Origin: Beijerinckiaceae bacterium RH AL1
Lineage (GTDB): Bacteria; Pseudomonadota; Alphaproteobacteria; Rhizobiales; Beijerinckiaceae
Direction: 5' to 3'
Assembly: GCA_901457705.2 (NCBI GenBank)
Contig: LR590083.2
Location: 3,844,597-3,908,596 of the forward strand
DNA: 64,000 nucleotides
Made by a program: the position numbers and the translations under genes. Under the pieces are notes generated by a model, which searched no databases, was not told where the DNA came from, and was given only the letters and a program-made list of their open reading frames with translations. Below, one piece after another: positions 52,618 through 63,006 of this stretch; position 1 is the stretch's first letter; each line of letters opens with the position of its first letter.

Positions 52618-53844
52618 GTGGATCAGCTCATCGACTTTGCGTCCCCTGTGCAGGGGAAGGTCGGCGGTCGCGGCACCAACTCCGCGGCAGTGCGCCGCTA
52701 CAATGCGCGGCTCGTGCTCGATCAGCTGCGGCGCCTCGGCTCGGCGTCGAAGGCCGAGCTGTCGCGCGCCACCGGCCTGACCCAGAACGCCGTCGGGCTG
52801 ATCGTCGGCGACCTCCTCGAGGCCGGGTTTCTCAAGGTGACCGGCCAGCGCGTCGGCCGGCGCGGCCAGCCCTCCACCCTGCTGTCGCTCGCCCCCGACG
52901 GCGTCTGGTCGATCGGCATCGGCTTCGGCCGCGACTCGATCATCGGCCTCATCGTCGACTTCGGCGGCGAGGCGCTGCACGTCGTCGAGCGACAGCGCGT
53001 GCTGCCGTCGCCCGGCGCGGCGATCGACGAGATCGTCGCCATGATCGACGCGCTGCGCGAGCATGGTCGGAGCCTGTCGGGAAAGCTCGCCGGCGTCGGC
53101 CTGGCGACGCCCTTCGACCTCGCCAGCTGGCGCACCGAGCTGGCGCAGCCGCCGGACGAGGCCTGGCGCGGCTTCGATCTCGCCGCCGCGGTCCAGGCGA
53201 GGCTGGAGCTTCCGCTCCTGACGGAGAACGACGGCACCGCCGCTGCGGTGGCCGAGCTGTTCCGCGGCCACGGTCGCGACCTCGACGACTTCGTCACGCT
53301 GACCATCGGCCCGGCGCTCGGCGGCGGCGTGGTGCTCGGCGGTGCCGTCCGCAGAGGCGCCGCCGGCAACGCCGGCGACCTCGGCCTGATGCCGATCTCC
53401 ACCTGCGCCGAGCTCGGCGGCGACAAGGCCGGCGGGTTCGAGACGCTGCTCGCTCGTGCCTCGCTCGGCGCGCTGCGCCATCGCCTCGGCGCTGCCACCG
53501 CGTCCCCCGGCGAGCTCGAGGCCGCCGTGGCCCGCGATCCCGGCGCCCTCGCCGACTGGATCGAGGACGCTGCGCAGGCGCTCGCCGAGCCGGTCCTGTC
53601 GATCGGCGCCATCCTCGACTGCGACGCCGTCATCGTCGACGGCGACATCGGCGAAGCGGCGCTTGACCGACTGGTCACTCGCCTGCGCGAGATCACCGCC
53701 CTCGCTGCGGCCGAGGCGCGCGAGCCGCCGCGCCTGCTCGTCGGCCGCATCGGCCACAACGCCGCCGCGCTCGGCGCCGCGATCCTGCCGCTGCACCTGC
53801 TCTTCTCACCCGACCTCAGAAGCCTCTCGGGCACCGCCGCGTGA
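52618..53844 (+). CDS. ROK family transcriptional regulator 2 (sugar locus)
   Basis: The 408-residue protein has a helix-turn-helix ([20 protein letters not shown]) and a ROK domain ([38 protein letters not shown]). The GTG at 52618 has GGAGG just upstream; a TTG at 52570 is the alternative. It shares a layout with the first ROK protein, so the pair may come from an old duplication. The stop overlaps the GTG start of the transporter ATPase, so it is co-translated with the operon. Confidence 0.88.
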   Translation: MDQLIDFASPVQGKVGGRGTNSAAVRRYNARLVLDQLRRLGSASKAELSRATGLTQNAVGLIVGDLLEAGFLKVTGQRVGRRGQPSTLLSLAPDGVWSIGIGFGRDSIIGLIVDFGGEALHVVERQRVLPSPGAAIDEIVAMIDALREHGRSLSGKLAGVGLATPFDLASWRTELAQPPDEAWRGFDLAAAVQARLELPLLTENDGTAAAVAELFRGHGRDLDDFVTLTIGPALGGGVVLGGAVRRGAAGNAGDLGLMPISTCAELGGDKAGGFETLLARASLGALRHRLGAATASPGELEAAVARDPGALADWIEDAAQALAEPVLSIGAILDCDAVIVDGDIGEAALDRLVTRLREITALAAAEAREPPRLLVGRIGHNAAALGAAILPLHLLFSPDLRSLSGTAA

Positions 53845-55388
53845 GCCCGGACCCCGCCCTTGCCGGCGAGACCCGCGGCACGCCGCTTCTCGAGATGCGC
53901 GGCGTCTCCAAGACCTTTCCCGGCGTGAGGGCGCTGAACAACGTCTCGCTGAAGGCCTGGGGCGGCGAGGTGCTGTCGCTGATGGGCGAGAACGGCGCCG
54001 GCAAGTCGACGCTGATGAAGGTCCTGTCCGGCGCCTATCGCGCGGATGCGGGCAGCCAGATCCTCATCGACGGCCAGCCCGTCGAGATGACCGACCCGCG
54101 CACCGCCAAGTCGCACGGCATCGCGATCATCTACCAGGAGCTTTCGCTCGCCCCGAACCTGACCGTCGCCGAGAACATCTACCTCGGCGACGAGATCGCG
54201 AAGGGCGGGCTCATTGACCGCGCCGCGATGGCCGCGGGCTGCGCCGACGTCCTCGAGCGCCTCGGCGCGCCGTTCGGTCCCAAAACCATCGTCGGCACCT
54301 TGTCCGTCGCCGAGCAGCAGCTCGTCGAGATCGCCCGCGCGCTGCATGCCAAGGCCCGCCTGCTGGTGCTCGACGAGCCGACCACGCCGCTCTCCTCGCG
54401 CGAGACCGACCGGCTGTTCGATCTCGTCCGCCAGCTCCGCGCGGAGGGCGTGGCGATCATCTACATCAGCCACCGCATGGCCGAGATCTACGAGCTGTCG
54501 GACCGTGTCAGCGTGCTGCGCGACGGCGGCTATGTCGGCACGCTCGAGAAGGGCGAGATCAACGCCGAGGCCCTGGTCAAGATGATGGTCGGGCGCGACC
54601 TCTCGACCTTCTACCAGAAGCAGCACGACCCGAACGCCGTCTACGGCGACGTGGCGCTCGAGGTCGCCGACATCACCGACGGCGGCCGGCGCGTGAAGTC
54701 GTGCTCGTTCACCGTCCACAAGGGCGAGGTGCTCGGCATCGCGGGCCTTGTCGGCGCCGGCCGCACCGAGCTGGCGCGGCTCGTCTACGGCGCGGACCCG
54801 AAGACGGGCGGCGGGGTCAAGGTCGACGGCCGAGCCGTCGACATCCGCTCGCCGCTGCAGGGCCTCGAGGCCGGCGTCGCCTACCTCACCGAGGACCGCA
54901 AGCGGCTCGGCCTCTTCCTCGACATGAGCTGCGGCGAGAACATCAACATCGGCGTCATCGGCCGCGACACGCGCTCCGGCTTCCTCGACCTGAAGCGCGG
55001 CCTGCGGCGAGCGCTCGACGCCTTCGACGCGATGCGCGTGCGCGCCGCGAGCCCGATCGTCCAGGTCGGCTCGCTCTCCGGCGGCAACCAGCAGAAGGTG
55101 CTGCTGTCGCGCTGGCTCGAGATCGGCCCGAAGGTCCTGATCCTCGACGAGCCGACGCGCGGCGTCGACATCGGCGCCAAGGCCGAGATCTACCGCATCA
55201 TCGACGACCTCGCGAAGCGCGGCATCGCCGTCATCGTCATCTCCTCGGAGATGGCCGAGATCATCGGCGTCTGCGACCGCGTCCTCGTCATGCGCGAGGG
55301 CCGCATCGAGGGCGAGGTCGGCGGCAAGTCCGGCCGCGCGATCACGCAGGAAAACATCATGGCGTTCGCAGCCGGCGTGGCGGCCTGA
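53841..55388 (+). CDS. frcA: Sugar ABC transporter ATPase, FrcA/RbsA-like
   Basis: The 515-residue protein has two ABC domains. The first has intact Walker [11 protein letters not shown] near residue 45 and a [13 protein letters not shown] signature region. The second has the degenerate [10 protein letters not shown] loop and [15 protein letters not shown] typical of carbohydrate-uptake-2 ATPases. It powers import through the permease encoded 10 bases downstream. The fructose assignment comes from the frcK-like kinase and the downstream fructokinase; ribose or other sugars remain possible. Confidence 0.88.
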   Translation: MSPDPALAGETRGTPLLEMRGVSKTFPGVRALNNVSLKAWGGEVLSLMGENGAGKSTLMKVLSGAYRADAGSQILIDGQPVEMTDPRTAKSHGIAIIYQELSLAPNLTVAENIYLGDEIAKGGLIDRAAMAAGCADVLERLGAPFGPKTIVGTLSVAEQQLVEIARALHAKARLLVLDEPTTPLSSRETDRLFDLVRQLRAEGVAIIYISHRMAEIYELSDRVSVLRDGGYVGTLEKGEINAEALVKMMVGRDLSTFYQKQHDPNAVYGDVALEVADITDGGRRVKSCSFTVHKGEVLGIAGLVGAGRTELARLVYGADPKTGGGVKVDGRAVDIRSPLQGLEAGVAYLTEDRKRLGLFLDMSCGENINIGVIGRDTRSGFLDLKRGLRRALDAFDAMRVRAASPIVQVGSLSGGNQQKVLLSRWLEIGPKVLILDEPTRGVDIGAKAEIYRIIDDLAKRGIAVIVISSEMAEIIGVCDRVLVMREGRIEGEVGGKSGRAITQENIMAFAAGVAA

Positions 55389-55398
55389 GGAGGGTTCG

Positions 55399-56412
55399 AT
55401 GAGCGGGACCGCCGTCCAGAGCGCCGAGGGTGCTGGGCTTTCGACACGCCAGGTGCGGCTGCGCAGCCTCGCCCAGACGATCGGCATGCTGCCGGTCCTC
55501 GTCGTGCTGTGCCTCGTCTTCCATTGGTTGAGCGGCGGACATTTCTTGACGCCGCGGAATCTGTCGATCGTCGCGCAGCAGGCGTCGGTCAACATGGTGC
55601 TCGGCGCCGGCATGACGTTCGTGATCCTCACCGGCGGGATCGACCTGTCGGTCGGCTCGATCCTCGCCGTCTGTGCGGTCGTCGGCCTCCAGGTCTCGCT
55701 CAGTCCGAACCTCGGCTTTCTCTCTATTCCCGCCGCGCTAGGCGTCGGGCTCGCCTGCGGCCTCATGAACGGCGCCCTCGTCGCCTTCGGCAAGCTGCCA
55801 CCGTTCATCGTGACGCTCGGCGCCCTGACCGCGTTGCGCGGCGTCGCGCGGCTGCTCGGGCACGATCAGACCACGTTCAACCCCGACCTGTCGTACTCGT
55901 GGCTCGGCGACGGCGGCCTGCCGATCGGCGGCGGCTTCGAGATCCCGTGGCTCGTCATCGTGGCCCTCGTCGTCATCCTCGTCTCGTGGGTGATCCTCCG
56001 GCGCACCGTCCTCGGCGTGCGCATCTATGCGGTGGGCGGCAACCAGGCGGCGGCGCGTCTCGCCGGCATCAAGGTCGCGGGCGTGCTGCTCTTCGTCTAC
56101 GCGACCTCGGGCGTCCTCTCCGCCCTTGGCGGCGTGATGACCAGCGCCCGGCTGCTCGCCGCCAACGGGCTGCAGCTCGGGCAGTCCTACGAGCTCGACG
56201 CGATCGCGGCGGTCATTCTCGGCGGCACCAGCTTCGTCGGCGGCATCGGCTCGATCTGGGGAACGCTGATCGGCGCGCTGATCATCGCCTCGCTCACCAA
56301 CGGCCTGATCCTGCTCGGCGTCTCGGACATCTGGCAATTCATCATCAAAGGGCTCGTCATCGTCGGGGCTGTCGCGCTCGACCGCTTTCGCTCACAGGGG
56401 ACCCGCACATGA
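55399..56412 (+). CDS. frcC: Sugar ABC transporter permease, FrcC/RbsC-like
   Basis: The 337-residue protein has eight to ten transmembrane helices and family signatures (ILTGGIDLSVGSILA near residue 75; GNQAAARLAGIKV; GTSFVGGIGSIWGT). It starts ten bases after the ATPase gene and overlaps the binding-protein gene by four bases. Confidence 0.9.
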   Translation: MSGTAVQSAEGAGLSTRQVRLRSLAQTIGMLPVLVVLCLVFHWLSGGHFLTPRNLSIVAQQASVNMVLGAGMTFVILTGGIDLSVGSILAVCAVVGLQVSLSPNLGFLSIPAALGVGLACGLMNGALVAFGKLPPFIVTLGALTALRGVARLLGHDQTTFNPDLSYSWLGDGGLPIGGGFEIPWLVIVALVVILVSWVILRRTVLGVRIYAVGGNQAAARLAGIKVAGVLLFVYATSGVLSALGGVMTSARLLAANGLQLGQSYELDAIAAVILGGTSFVGGIGSIWGTLIGALIIASLTNGLILLGVSDIWQFIIKGLVIVGAVALDRFRSQGTRT

Positions 56413-57326
56413 AGTCCGTTCTGCTTTCGACCGCCGCGATCCTGGCCCTCGCCACCTCGCTCGCGCAGGCCCGCGACCTCAAGACCGTCGGCGTGACGGT
56501 CGGGACGCTCGGCAACCCGTTCTTCATCGCGCTCGCGGAGGGCGCGACGGCCGCGGCGAAGAAGGTGAACCCCGACGTCAAGATGATCACGGTCTCGGCC
56601 GACTACGACCTCGGGAAGCAATCGGCGCAGTTCGACAACTTCATCTCGTCGGGCGTCGATCTCATCCTCGTCAACGCCGTCGACGCCAATGCGATCGGCC
56701 CGGCGGTGAAGCGCGCGCAGGCCGCCGGCATCGTCGTCGTCGCCGTCGACACCAGCGCGGCGAACGTCGATGCGACCGTGCAGACCGACAACATCAAGGC
56801 CGGCGAGATCGCCTGCCAGTACATGGCGGACAAGATCGGCCGCAAGGGCAACGTCATCATCCAGAACGGCCCGCAGGTGACCGCCGTCATCGCGCGCGTC
56901 GAGGGATGCGAGAAGGTCCTCAAGGGCTACCCCGACATCAAGCTGCTCTCCTCCGACCAGGACGGGAAAGGCACCCGCGAGGGCGGCATGAACGTGATGC
57001 AGGGCTACCTGACGCGCTTCGACAACGTGCAGGGCGTGTTCGCGATCAACGATCCGCAGGCCATCGGTGCCAACCTCGCGGCGCGCCAGCTGCAGCGCGA
57101 CAACATCGTCATCGTCTCCGTCGACGGGGCGCCGGACATCGTCCCCGCGCTCAAGGGACACACGCAGATCTATGCCTCCGCGAGCCAGAGCCCGCGGCAC
57201 ATCGGCGGCGAGGCCGTCGAGCTCGGCGCGGCGATCCTCGCCGGCAAGAAACCTGAGAAAAAGACCGACCTGATAGCGCCGAACCTCGTCACGCGTGACA
57301 ATGTCGGCGAGTACAAGGGCTGGTAG
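56409..57326 (+). CDS. frcB: Sugar ABC transporter substrate-binding protein, FrcB/RbsB-like
   Basis: The 305-residue protein has a signal peptide (residues 1-21, ending AQA) and a type I periplasmic-binding fold (VGVTVGTLGNPFFIALAEGA at the mature N-terminus; NDPQAIGANLAARQ; VSVDGAPDIVPAL). Unlike in many such operons the binding-protein gene comes last of the three transport genes. It captures the sugar in the periplasm. Confidence 0.9.
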   Translation: MKSVLLSTAAILALATSLAQARDLKTVGVTVGTLGNPFFIALAEGATAAAKKVNPDVKMITVSADYDLGKQSAQFDNFISSGVDLILVNAVDANAIGPAVKRAQAAGIVVVAVDTSAANVDATVQTDNIKAGEIACQYMADKIGRKGNVIIQNGPQVTAVIARVEGCEKVLKGYPDIKLLSSDQDGKGTREGGMNVMQGYLTRFDNVQGVFAINDPQAIGANLAARQLQRDNIVIVSVDGAPDIVPALKGHTQIYASASQSPRHIGGEAVELGAAILAGKKPEKKTDLIAPNLVTRDNVGEYKGW

Positions 57327-57340
57327 CCGGATCGAGACTG

Positions 57341-58306
57341 ATGGCCGACATCGTTTGCCTGGGCGAAGCCCTGATCGACCTCGTGCCGACGGTGAGCGGC
57401 GTCGGGCTCGCCGCGGCCGAGACCTTCGTCAAGGCCGCAGGCGGGGCGCCGGCCAATGTCGCCGCGGGCGTCGCGCGGCTCGGCGTCTCGGCCGGCTTCC
57501 TCGGCGCGGTCGGCGACGACGGCTTCGGCCACTTCCTCGCCGATACGCTGGCCGCGGCGGGCGTCGCGCTGGCCGGCCTGCGCTTCACCGACACGGCGCC
57601 GACGGCCATCGCCGCGGTGTCGCTGCGCGCCGACGGCGATCGCGAGTTCGTCTTCTACGGCAACCCGGCCGCGCACATGATGTACGCGCCGGACGACGTC
57701 GACGAGGCGGTGATCCGCCAGGCCCGCATCCTGCACTTCGGCTCGATCAGCCTGATCGGCGGCCCGGCGCGGGCCGCGACCCTGCGCGCGATCGACATCG
57801 CGCAGGCGAATGGCGTGCGGGTCAGTTTCGATCCCAACCTCCGCCTGTCGCTGTGGCCGGACGCCGAAGCCGCCCGCGCCGGCATGCGGCTCGGGCTCAC
57901 GAAGGCGAACATCGTCAAGATCGGCGAGGAGGAAGTGCACTTCCTGCAGGGCGACAGCTGCGACACGGTCGGGGGCGCGCGCGCCCTCTGGCATCCCGAG
58001 CTCGAGCTGATGGCGATCACAAGGGGCACGCGCGGCGCGCTGTGGCTCGACGCTGACACGCAGGGCGAGGAGCCGGGCTACAAGGTCGCGGCGATCGACA
58101 CGACGGGCGCGGGCGATGCCTTCATGGCCGGGCTGCTCGTCGGCCTCGTGTACCATCCAGAGGCGATCAACGACCACGCGATGCTCGGCCGGGTGATCCG
58201 CTTCGCGAACGCGACGGGGGCGCTGACGACGACGAAGCGCGGCGCGATCCCGTCGATCCCGGATCGCGCGGCAGTCGAGCGGTTCCTGGCCGCTCAGCCC
58301 ATCTGA
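57341..58306 (+). CDS. Fructokinase (PfkB family)
   Basis: The 321-residue PfkB-family kinase has the N-terminal GGAPANVAAGVARLG motif, SFDPNLRLSLW, and the C-terminal catalytic/anion-hole motif DTTGAGDAFMAGLL. It starts 14 bases after the binding-protein gene. It phosphorylates the imported sugar, most likely fructose to fructose-6-phosphate. Confidence 0.88.
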   Translation: MADIVCLGEALIDLVPTVSGVGLAAAETFVKAAGGAPANVAAGVARLGVSAGFLGAVGDDGFGHFLADTLAAAGVALAGLRFTDTAPTAIAAVSLRADGDREFVFYGNPAAHMMYAPDDVDEAVIRQARILHFGSISLIGGPARAATLRAIDIAQANGVRVSFDPNLRLSLWPDAEAARAGMRLGLTKANIVKIGEEEVHFLQGDSCDTVGGARALWHPELELMAITRGTRGALWLDADTQGEEPGYKVAAIDTTGAGDAFMAGLLVGLVYHPEAINDHAMLGRVIRFANATGALTTTKRGAIPSIPDRAAVERFLAAQPI

Positions 58307-58324
58307 GCTGCGGTCACACGGCCG

Positions 58325-58546
58325 TCAGTCGTGGCCGTGCGCTTCCTCGTTGATGGTCAGCGTGCGCATCTGCGAGAAGTCGACCGCGACGGGCTGGTTG
58401 TTCTTGCCGGCCGCGAGCTGGAGCGTCTTCACGACGTGCTCGATGCGCCGGTAGACCTCCTTGTACTCCTCCGACGCGGTGTCGAGCTTCAGGGGCGCCA
58501 GGCAATATTCGATAATCTGCTTCGGCCGATCGAACTTCGTGCTCAT
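58325..58546 (-). CDS. Small conserved-looking protein, function unknown
   Basis: The 73-residue acidic protein begins MSTKFDRPKQIIEYCLAPLK. It is predicted helical, with no signal or membrane segment. GAGGAAG precedes the start at good distance. It ends 16 bases after the convergent fructokinase stop. No family recognised. Confidence 0.6.
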   Translation of the reverse strand: MSTKFDRPKQIIEYCLAPLKLDTASEEYKEVYRRIEHVVKTLQLAAGKNNQPVAVDFSQMRTLTINEEAHGHD

Positions 58547-58635
58547 TGCGCGTCTTCCTCAAGCCTTCGGGCGGGCGTTCATTCAGCTTTGCACCACGGC
58601 CCCGGCCTTGGCAAACGCGGTCTGCGAACCGTCCG

Positions 58636-59499
58636 TCAGGTCGCGCCGCGCAGGCGGACGAGACCCTCCTGCATGACGGTGGCGACGAGCTTGCCCTGCC
58701 GGTCGAAGAGCAGCCCGCGGGCCAGGCCGCGCGCGCCCGACGTGTTGGGGCTGTCCTGCGCGTAGAGCAGCCAGTCGTCGATGCGGAAGGGGCGGTGGAA
58801 CCAGATCGCGTGATCGAGGCTCGCGGCCGAGAAATCCGGCTCGAACAGCGAGCGGCCGTGCGCGGCGAGCGTCACGTCGATCAGCGTGAGGTCTGACGCA
58901 TAGGCCAGCACCGCGCGGTGGATCGCCGGATCGTCCGGCAGGCGCTCCTTGGCGCGGATCCAGACGTTCTGCTCCGGCGACGGCGGCTTCGAGCGGTCGT
59001 AGCGCGACAGGTCGCAAGGCCGCAGCTCGATCGCCCGCTCGCCCTTGAACCAGGCCTTCAGCGCCGGCGGCAGCAGGTCGCCGTAGCGCTGCTCGACCTC
59101 GGCGTCGCTGGGCAGCGCGTCGGGATCGGGCACGACAGGCATGGCCACCTGATGGTCGAGGCCCGGCTCGTCCTTGTGGAACGAGGCGAAGAGATCGAAG
59201 ATCGGCCGGCCGGCCTGGACGGCGACGCAGCGGCGCGTCGTGAAGCTGCGGCCGTCGCGCACCCGCTCGACCTCGTAGACGATCGGCAGCGACGGGTCGC
59301 CCGGCAGCACGAAATAGGCGTGCAGCGAATGCGGCGCACGATCCTCGACCGTGCGCGCCGCCGCGACCAGCGCCTGCGCCACGACGAGGCCGCCGAACAC
59401 CCGCTGGCGCCCGACCTGCGGCACGCGACCGCGGAAGATGTTGAGCTCGATGCGCTCGAGATCGAGCGCGGCGAGGAGATCGTCGACGCTACGCGCCAT
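58636..59499 (-). CDS. tesB: Acyl-CoA thioesterase II
   Basis: The 287-residue double-hotdog protein has VPQVGRQRVFGGLVVAQALV, the central SFTTRRCVAVQ, and the C-terminal SLDHAIWFHRPF motif with the active-site Asp. It hydrolyses medium- and long-chain acyl-CoA. Full length. Confidence 0.93.
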   Translation of the reverse strand: MARSVDDLLAALDLERIELNIFRGRVPQVGRQRVFGGLVVAQALVAAARTVEDRAPHSLHAYFVLPGDPSLPIVYEVERVRDGRSFTTRRCVAVQAGRPIFDLFASFHKDEPGLDHQVAMPVVPDPDALPSDAEVEQRYGDLLPPALKAWFKGERAIELRPCDLSRYDRSKPPSPEQNVWIRAKERLPDDPAIHRAVLAYASDLTLIDVTLAAHGRSLFEPDFSAASLDHAIWFHRPFRIDDWLLYAQDSPNTSGARGLARGLLFDRQGKLVATVMQEGLVRLRGAT

Positions 59500-59609
59500 G
59501 GCGTGCGGGCCGCGATGTGGGCATGGCGGGGATCGTCATGGCGCAAGTGGTCATCGCGATGGGGTGTAAGCCATGGAGTGCCAAACGGGCAACAGCGCCC
59601 GGCGCAGGG

Positions 59610-60449
59610 TCAATAGAAGCCGATCGGAAACCACTTGAGGTAGAGATCGGCATAGGTGCCGTTCTGCGAGAGGTTGGACAGCTCGAGGTCGAGTGCCTCG
59701 CGCAGCGCCGCATTGTCCTTGGCGACGGCAATCGAGACGCCGTTGCCGAAGTAATGGCTCTCGGTGAAGGGACCGCCGCGGAAGGCGCAGCAGCCGCCTG
59801 AATCCGGGCTGTTCAGCCACAGCGCGAGGCCGATCGCGTCGGCGAAGGCGAGCCGGATCTGCTTGGCCTTGAGCGCTGCGAGGAGAGCCGCGCGGTTGGG
59901 GAAGGATTTCAGCTTCGCCCTCTTGAAGAAGGCCGCGAGGTAGGCCTCGTGCGCCGTGCCGTCGACGACGCCGATCGTCTGCCCGGCGAAGGCCTCGGGC
60001 GTCGCGTCGCCCTTGGCCTCCGGCGCGAGCGCGACGAAGCGGGCCGGCGTCGTGTAGTAGGGGGCGGTGAAGGCGACCACCTTGCGCGTCGCCGGCGTGT
60101 CGGCGATCGCCGCAATGGCGGCGTCGTCCTTGCCCTGCTCGATCTGCGGCAGGACGGTCTCGAAGCGGCGCGCCTGGATCGTGCAGGCCAGCTTGAGGTC
60201 GGCGCAGACGGCGCGCGCGAGGTCGATGTCGAAGCCGGCGAGCGTGCCGTCCGCAAGCGCGAAGTGGAACGGCGGGAAGTCGTCGGTCGTCAGGAAGCGG
60301 ATCGACTTCACGCTGGTCGCCGGCGGCACGACCACGCGATGGCGCGGGTCGAACAGATCGGGAATGAAGGGGTGCGGCGCCGGGCTTGCCGCGGCTGCGG
60401 GGCCTGCGAGGCCGAGCACGGCCAGCGCTGCGAGAAGAATTCGGCGCAT
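59610..60449 (-). CDS. Periplasmic family 3 solute-binding protein (amino-acid type)
   Basis: The 279-residue precursor has a signal peptide (ending PAAAA, near 21) and a family 3 fold (FPPFHFALADGTLAGFDIDL; AAIAAIADTPATRKVVAF; GVVDGTAHEAYL). Two adjacent cysteines (GGCCAFRGG) are unusual. No permease or ATPase is next to it. In methylotrophs such binding proteins also occur beside quinoprotein dehydrogenases, but none is visible here. Confidence 0.82.
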   Translation of the reverse strand: MRRILLAALAVLGLAGPAAAASPAPHPFIPDLFDPRHRVVVPPATSVKSIRFLTTDDFPPFHFALADGTLAGFDIDLARAVCADLKLACTIQARRFETVLPQIEQGKDDAAIAAIADTPATRKVVAFTAPYYTTPARFVALAPEAKGDATPEAFAGQTIGVVDGTAHEAYLAAFFKRAKLKSFPNRAALLAALKAKQIRLAFADAIGLALWLNSPDSGGCCAFRGGPFTESHYFGNGVSIAVAKDNAALREALDLELSNLSQNGTYADLYLKWFPIGFY

Positions 60450-60535
60450 CGTCGCCCCCGGTGAGCGCGCGGCGGCGGCCGCGCACGCGGCCCTGGTTGC
60501 ATCCTCGCCCGCGATCTGGTCAAGCCTCGCGCCGG

Positions 60536-61552
60536 ATGATCACGCCCCCGCCCGAGACCGACGACGAGCTCGACAGCCTCGCCGTCATCGCCGCGACCGC
60601 CGGCCAGCGGCTCGACGTCGCGCTGACGGAGGCGGCGCGCGACGCCGGCCTCGTGCTGTCGCGCACGCGGATCAAGTCGCTCATCGAGGCCGGCGCGCTG
60701 ACGCTCGACGGGACGGTGGCCGAGGATGCCAATCGACGGCTGAAGGGCGGCGAGGCGCTGCTGCTCCTGGTGCCGCCCGCCGAGGAGGCGGAGCCGCAGG
60801 GCGAGGACATCCCGCTTGAGATCGCCTACGAGGACGAGCACCTCGTCGTCGTCGACAAGCCGGCGGGGCTGGTGGTCCATCCGGCGCCGGGGCATGCGTC
60901 CGGCACGCTGGTCAATGCGCTGATCGCCCATTGCGGCGACAGCCTCTCCGGCATCGGCGGGGTCAGGCGGCCGGGCATCGTGCATCGGCTCGACAAGGAC
61001 ACGTCCGGCCTTCTCGTCGTCGCGAAGACCGACCGGGCGCACCGCGGCCTCGCCGCGCTCTTCGCCGACCACGGCCGCACGCTGCCGCTGACCCGCACCT
61101 ATCGCGCCATCGTCTGGGGCCGGCCCGAGCGCGTCTTCGGCACCGTCGACGCGCCGATCGGCCGGCACCCCACCGACCGGCTGCGCATGGCGGTCGTGCC
61201 GGAGGAGCGCGGACGCGAGGCCATCACCCATTGGCGCCGCGAGGAGGCGCTGGGCGCCGAGGCGAGCGAGCTTTCGTGCAACCTCGAGACCGGGCGCACG
61301 CACCAGATCCGCGTGCACATGGCGAGCATCGGCCATCCCGTGCTCGGCGATCCGCTCTACGGAAAGGGGTTCGCCACCAAGGCGAGCAAGCTCGGGCCAG
61401 CGGCCCGCGTCGCCGTGGAAGGGCTCGGCCGGCAGGCGCTGCACGCCGCCGTGCTCGGCTTCCCGCATCCGGTGACCGAGGAGGCAATGCTGTTCGAGAG
61501 CCCGCTGCCGGACGATCTCGTCGCGCTGGAGGCGGCGCTCAGGACGTCCTGA
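60536..61552 (+). CDS. rluD: Ribosomal large subunit pseudouridine synthase D
   Basis: The 338-residue protein has an N-terminal S4 domain (RLDVALTEAARDAGL) and a catalytic domain with active-site Asp in HRLDKDTSGLLVVAK and the GRTHQIRVHMASIGHPV motif. It makes pseudouridines in helix 69 of 23S rRNA. The start at MITPPP is used; upstream frame lacks support. Confidence 0.93.
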   Translation: MITPPPETDDELDSLAVIAATAGQRLDVALTEAARDAGLVLSRTRIKSLIEAGALTLDGTVAEDANRRLKGGEALLLLVPPAEEAEPQGEDIPLEIAYEDEHLVVVDKPAGLVVHPAPGHASGTLVNALIAHCGDSLSGIGGVRRPGIVHRLDKDTSGLLVVAKTDRAHRGLAALFADHGRTLPLTRTYRAIVWGRPERVFGTVDAPIGRHPTDRLRMAVVPEERGREAITHWRREEALGAEASELSCNLETGRTHQIRVHMASIGHPVLGDPLYGKGFATKASKLGPAARVAVEGLGRQALHAAVLGFPHPVTEEAMLFESPLPDDLVALEAALRTS

Positions 61553-61558
61553 CGCGAG

Positions 61559-62727
61559 CTAAGCCGCCAGGTCCGCCACCACCGTGTCGAGCAGCGGGAA
61601 GCCGGCCGCGCTGACGCGCAGGCGGCCGTGCTGGGTCATCTCGACCATGCCCTCTTCCAGCAGCGAGGCGATGCGGCTGCGGTCGAGCATGCGGCTCGAC
61701 AGCGCCTCGAACTGGGTCGGCTCGATGCCTTCGGCGAGACGCAGGCCCATGAGCAGGAACTCGTCGCCCTGCTCCTCGGTCGAGAGCAGCTCGTCCTCGA
61801 CGAGGCCGTGGCCTTCCGTCTCGACGCAGGTCAGCCACATCTCGGGGTGCGGCTCGGTCGCGTGCGCGCGGCGGCCCTTCGGCGTCACGATGCGGCCGTG
61901 CGCGCCCGGGCCGACGCCCACGTACTCGCCATAGCGCCAATAAATGAGGTTGTGGCGGCTCTCGCCGCCGGGCGGGCGTGGTTGGAGATCTCGTAGGCGG
62001 GCAGGCCGGCGCGATCCATCACCTCCTGCGTGACGTCCCATAGGATGCGGCACTCGTCGGGCGAGGGCACCTTCAGCTTGCCGGCGTTGCGCAGCCGCTC
62101 GAACATCGTGTCCGGCTCGATGGTCAGCTGGTAGAGCGACATGTGGTCCTTGGCGCGGGCCAGCGCCTGCGTCAGCTCGGCCTTCCAGGTCGCCGGCGAC
62201 TGGTTCGGCCGCGCGTAGATGAGGTCGAAGGAGTAGCGCTCGAAGATGGCGGCCGCGATCGCCACGGCCTTCACCGCCTCCTCGGCGGTGTGCAGGCGGC
62301 CGAGCGCCTTCAGGTCGGGATCGTTCAAGGCCTGCACGCCGAGCGAGACGCGGTTGACGCCGGCGCGGCGGTAGCCGGTGAAGCGATTGGCCTCGACCGA
62401 CGTCGGGTTGGCCTCTAGCGTCACCTCGGCGCCGGGCTCGACGGTCCAGTTGGCGGCGATGGCATCGAGAATGCCGGCGACCGTGCCGGGCTTCATCAGC
62501 GAGGGCGTGCCGCCGCCGAAGAAGATCGAGGAGACGGTGCGCCCCTTGGTCAGCTTGGCGCGATGCGACAGCTCGGCGCGGAAGGCCTGGACAAATCGCT
62601 CCTCGTCGACCGCCTGCGCGCGCACGTGGCTGTTGAAGTCGCAGTACGGGCACTTCGACTGGCAAAAGGGCCAGTGCACGTAGACCGCGAAGCCGGGATT
62701 GCCCGACCTGTAGATGTGGCTCGCCAT
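61559..62727 (-). CDS. hemW: HemW-like radical SAM heme chaperone, frameshifted
   Basis: The N-terminal frame (start 62727) has the radical SAM cluster motif FCQSKCPYCDFNSH near residues 21-34 and GGGTPSLM, and runs to EISNHARP. The C-terminal frame resumes at ESRHNLIYWRYGEYVGVGPG and ends at 61559. One missing C in the run at 61970-61972 (reverse strand) accounts for the break; restoring it gives HARPGGESRHN as in the family. HemW inserts heme into respiratory proteins. The break is probably a sequencing error. Confidence 0.88.
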
Positions 62728-63006
62728 ACCTGCCCCGTGAGATCGGCACGACCTCTAACATGGTTAGCGTGCACGCCGGGTCTTAAGAATGCGTTCACCA
62801 CGTTTCCACCCACCGCATTCGTCGGGCGTGGTTAAAACGCGGGCCATGCGGCCGCTCCCGCCACGCCCGATTTCGGCCGCCGACTCGCGCGATGGTCCCG
62901 CCCGAGGCCATGGCGGCGCTTAGGACGCCGTTAACCATGGTCTCGCTACCGGATGAGGGGCTTGGCGGCGTGACGGCGCCGCAAGGGGTGGGGGCAGAGG
63001 CCGGTC

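Noticed and set aside
62785-62805. CtrA-like half sites (TTAA-N7-TTCA) upstream of the ClpP-like gene
   Set aside because: Only one half matches TTAA; too weak to call.
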